From contig JBJMVQ010000020.1 of the NCBI GenBank assembly GCA_045810625.1, positions 1-37,189 on the forward strand: 37,189 bases of DNA, read 5' to 3'. The notes under the pieces are model-generated. The model searched no databases, was not told where the DNA came from, and was given only the letters and a program-made list of their open reading frames with translations. Positions 35,238-37,189 of this stretch are shown piece by piece; positions within the stretch are counted from its first letter, which is position 1; each line of letters starts with the position of its first letter. Position numbers and translations under genes: made by a program. This DNA comes from JACQFZ01 sp045810625. GTDB taxonomy: Bacteria; Pseudomonadota; Gammaproteobacteria; Acidiferrobacterales; Sulfurifustaceae.

Positions 35238-35566
35238 ATGCCCGCGGCCATCGGTGGGCTAACACAGGGGTCTAGAAGTTTACTTGTCGATCTTCTGTCT
35301 TTAACACAATTCAGCCCAGAACGAATCGGCGCGACGCTGAAGAGTTCCGAATAAGAAATAAAGACGTCAGGCATGTTATCAACGAGCTCGACAGAGCAGG
35401 ACTGATCAGTCGAAGGGAGCAGAACCAGCAATTCTATCGACTCACGTTTTTGGGCCTAACTGCGCTACAGGACAACGAAACGGCAAGGAATATCGTTCAT
35501 GTCTGCGAACGTATCTTCGAGGCACTATCACCAGGTCTGAACTACTACACTTTAGTGAGCAGCTAG
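35238..35566 (+). pseudogene. Frameshifted winged-helix transcriptional regulator
   Basis: From ATG 35238 the frame reads GSRSLLVDLLSLTQFSPERI and GATLKSSE, then stops. One frame over, RNKDVRHVINELDRAGLISR, REQNQQFYRLTFLGLTAL and IVHVCERIFEALS continue to TAG 35566. Together they form a compact winged-helix DNA-binding protein of about 109 residues with recognition helix DVRHVINELDRAGLI. The span of 329 bases is one short of a multiple of three. Restoring one A in CCGAATAAG (about 35348) would join both halves as SSEIRNKDVRHV. It may be a true mutation or an assembly error. Its stop overlaps that of the convergent nucleotidyltransferase. Confidence 0.72.
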
Positions 35567-36495
35567 AATTCGAGCTCTATGGGCAGCGGCTCTTGGTGAA
35601 ACGGCCCAAACTCCTTCATGAGAGAATCGCTTGCCTTGCTAAACCCGCGCTCAATGCCTAGACCCTCATACGCCTTGAGATGCTCGAAGAATCTGAATGT
35701 GACTGGATCGATCACCGAACTACCAAAACTTCGGGTTTCGCATCTCTTTATCTCGTCAAAGCTATAAGTCTGTGCACAATTGCCGAGATAGTTGGCGGCG
35801 GATGGGCTAATCTTTCTTGCGTCTTTTAAGCATAAGTGCCTAAAGACTCGCACTGCCATACCGAGCGGGTTGGGGTTTTCCTCGAGTACAATGTCGAGCA
35901 CACGGCCTTTTAACTTCTCAAGGTAGTTCTCGCGGTACACAAAAGTTCGAGTTCTCCAATTCATTAGGATCGCATCCCAATTTAAGACAGTCGTTTCCGT
36001 CAGCGATGCGATCCCTCTATAGTCAACTAAGCCGTGCCTTATTGCCCAAGTTTCCCTCGCGTTCCATATGTCAATCGGCCATCCGGCAATTTTAAGCCTG
36101 TAGCCACCAAACTTGTTCTTACGCGCCCCTAACGACTCAAGATAAACAACACAGTTCTGCCAGCTTCCTTCCACCACCAAATCGATGTCAGAGCTAAATC
36201 CCCGTTTACCCAGAAGAGCAATATCACGAAGAATGCCACCAAACAGATAAACGTCGCCGTCTGGTACCGCATCAGAAATGAAGTTCAGAAACTCCACTAC
36301 GCTCTTACTTGGGCAATCAATAGCGTTCTCTGAACCCTCTTCATCTGAACGCTTTTCAGCGCCCAAATCCAGTAAGTGTTGACGACGCTCGACTGAGCGT
36401 CTCGGCCCTTTAAAGAACCTATCTATTCGATCTCTTAGGTTCTCAATCGAATCTACGGGCTGGAATCTAAGCATTCTGGAGCGACCTAAATTCAT
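35563..36495 (-). CDS. PolyA/CCA-type nucleotidyltransferase, partner of dGTPase
   Basis: 310 residues. The nucleotidyltransferase core is clear: VYLFGGILRDIALLG (83-97) has the GGxxRD motif, SSDIDLVVEG (101-110) the DxD metal pair Asp103/Asp105, and GWPIDIW (138-144) a third Asp. It looks like the head domain of polyA polymerase/CCA-adding enzymes but lacks their RNA-binding body; the C-terminal 120 residues (CLKDARKISPSAANYLGN and beyond) are unfamiliar. It should transfer a nucleotide to RNA, protein or a small molecule. The start may instead be ATG 36474, overlapping the dGTPase stop by 8 bases. A+T-rich, unlike the rest of the window. No named family match from memory. Confidence 0.75.
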   Translation of the reverse strand: MNLGRSRMLRFQPVDSIENLRDRIDRFFKGPRRSVERRQHLLDLGAEKRSDEEGSENAIDCPSKSVVEFLNFISDAVPDGDVYLFGGILRDIALLGKRGFSSDIDLVVEGSWQNCVVYLESLGARKNKFGGYRLKIAGWPIDIWNARETWAIRHGLVDYRGIASLTETTVLNWDAILMNWRTRTFVYRENYLEKLKGRVLDIVLEENPNPLGMAVRVFRHLCLKDARKISPSAANYLGNCAQTYSFDEIKRCETRSFGSSVIDPVTFRFFEHLKAYEGLGIERGFSKASDSLMKEFGPFHQEPLPIELEF

Positions 36496-37189
36496 CGTGC
36501 TTCTTAATCAAATACGATTCTGTCATTCCTGATAGCGCATCGCACAGCAATTGACACTTTGCATAATGTGATCGGTCCGAAGCCTCATAAACCCTTCGGT
36601 AATTTTCGGATATTTCTCCAAAGACGTACCGCTCGAACGGTTTATTCCTGTCGCCCTCGACTAAAATTGCTTTCCACAGCATCGTCATCATATTTTTGAT
36701 GTAGTTGTTGCCCTCGAGTTCGAGTCGCAGCACTTCTTTATGTTGAAAGCCGTGGCGAATATCGAATTTCTTGGCTGCCTTGCACAATTGGGCGCAATCC
36801 GAATTCTCGATCAGCTCGAACCCGGGAGCGATGGAACCATCCATCATCTTGGTGACGTTTGCTACAAACACCGCCGTAGCGGCTTGAACCATTTCCGCGA
36901 TTGCCTTCACTCTAAACATCTGCATCGACATATCGTTTAGTTCACGAGAGCTAAGTGACTCCCGTCTGAACTCCGCGTTCTTCTCTCTTGCGACCTTAAC
37001 GACCTCCTCTATTACTTCGTCCTTACTATCGAACGACTTCAGAAAATCCATAAGGTCATAGAAAGACGCGTAACCTTTCTTCACCGTATCTTCGGCGTCG
37101 ATAATCGAATATGCGATATCATCACAAGCTTCCATGACATACGCCAAAGGGTGCCGAACACCTTCCTTCAATCCAGTATGTGCCCATAC
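36467..37189 (-). CDS. dgt: Deoxyguanosinetriphosphate triphosphohydrolase, C-terminal part
   Basis: The last 240 residues of an HD-superfamily dNTP triphosphohydrolase; the frame stays open to the right edge (VWAHTGLKEGVRHPLAYV), so the N-terminus with the H..HD motifs lies outside the window. VRHPLAYVMEACDDIAYSII contains the final metal-binding Asp. The family splits dGTP into deoxyguanosine and tripolyphosphate. The C-terminal region (RHGFQHKEVLRLELEGNNYI) is as in the long Dgt group. Bacterial dGTPases can restrict phage by draining dNTPs. The 3' end overlaps the nucleotidyltransferase start, indicating one translationally linked operon. Low G+C suggests transfer. Confidence 0.85.
   Translation of the reverse strand, partial: VWAHTGLKEGVRHPLAYVMEACDDIAYSIIDAEDTVKKGYASFYDLMDFLKSFDSKDEVIEEVVKVAREKNAEFRRESLSSRELNDMSMQMFRVKAIAEMVQAATAVFVANVTKMMDGSIAPGFELIENSDCAQLCKAAKKFDIRHGFQHKEVLRLELEGNNYIKNMMTMLWKAILVEGDRNKPFERYVFGEISENYRRVYEASDRSHYAKCQLLCDALSGMTESYLIKKHDEFRSLQNA

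Overview
The window is a mostly high-G+C stretch of a proteobacterial chromosome. Isocitrate dehydrogenase kinase/phosphatase (aceK), glutaminyl-tRNA synthetase, a RarD permease, a REP-associated tyrosine transposase and many palindromic intergenic repeats together suggest a betaproteobacterium, or possibly a gammaproteobacterium. No rRNA, tRNA, CRISPR array, integrase or phage structural gene was seen. This placement rests on gene content read by eye, not on a phylogeny.

Layout. 1-410: intergenic DNA built from decayed repeats. 414-5249: a SAM methyltransferase facing a large membrane-bound patatin-like lipase, a tiny Cys/His-rich protein and an extended SDR that has lost its catalytic Tyr/Lys. 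5250-6261: about 1 kb without a gene, holding hairpins, an extended -10 promoter and a leader of about 330 nt. 6262-9792: an MHS-family transporter, a strong hairpin, and acetyl-CoA synthetase. 9802-11880: a membrane GGDEF/EAL protein. 12131-15834: a tightly packed minus-strand operon, ada-alkA fusion > ogt > rarD > 2OG-Fe(II) oxygenase, which reads as an adaptive response to DNA alkylation. 16128-18423: a DHA2 efflux pump divergent from a small NAD(P)-binding protein. 18638-21003: DUF1428, VOC and nitronate-monooxygenase-like enzymes separated by REP elements. 21187-21994: a RAYT transposase gene bracketed by a perfect inverted pair of REPs, with more copies beside it. 22072-23919: aceK.

From 24019 on the chromosome looks like an accessory and repair zone. 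A HepT/MntA module has a toxin broken exactly in its catalytic motif. A 120-bp diverged fragment of aceK lies just beyond it. Then come an alpha/beta hydrolase, a DipZ-like thioredoxin with CxxW instead of CxxC, a succinate-semialdehyde dehydrogenase, and a second toxin-antitoxin module whose ParE toxin carries a one-base frameshift. A thiolase and glnS are ordinary housekeeping genes. Next is a TIR-domain protein with an N-terminal Cys/His knuckle and a Gly/Ser/Tyr linker; it and a YdeI-like gene are framed by two copies of one short palindromic element.

The last 2 kb (about 35160-37189) has clearly lower G+C. It holds a frameshifted winged-helix regulator and, on the other strand, a dGTPase (running off the right edge) overlapping a polyA/CCA-type nucleotidyltransferase. 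The dGTPase-nucleotidyltransferase pair is the best candidate for an undescribed system, plausibly nucleotide-based phage defence. The Zn-knuckle TIR protein and the alkylation operon with its uncharacterised oxygenase follow. Functional roles given for these are inference.
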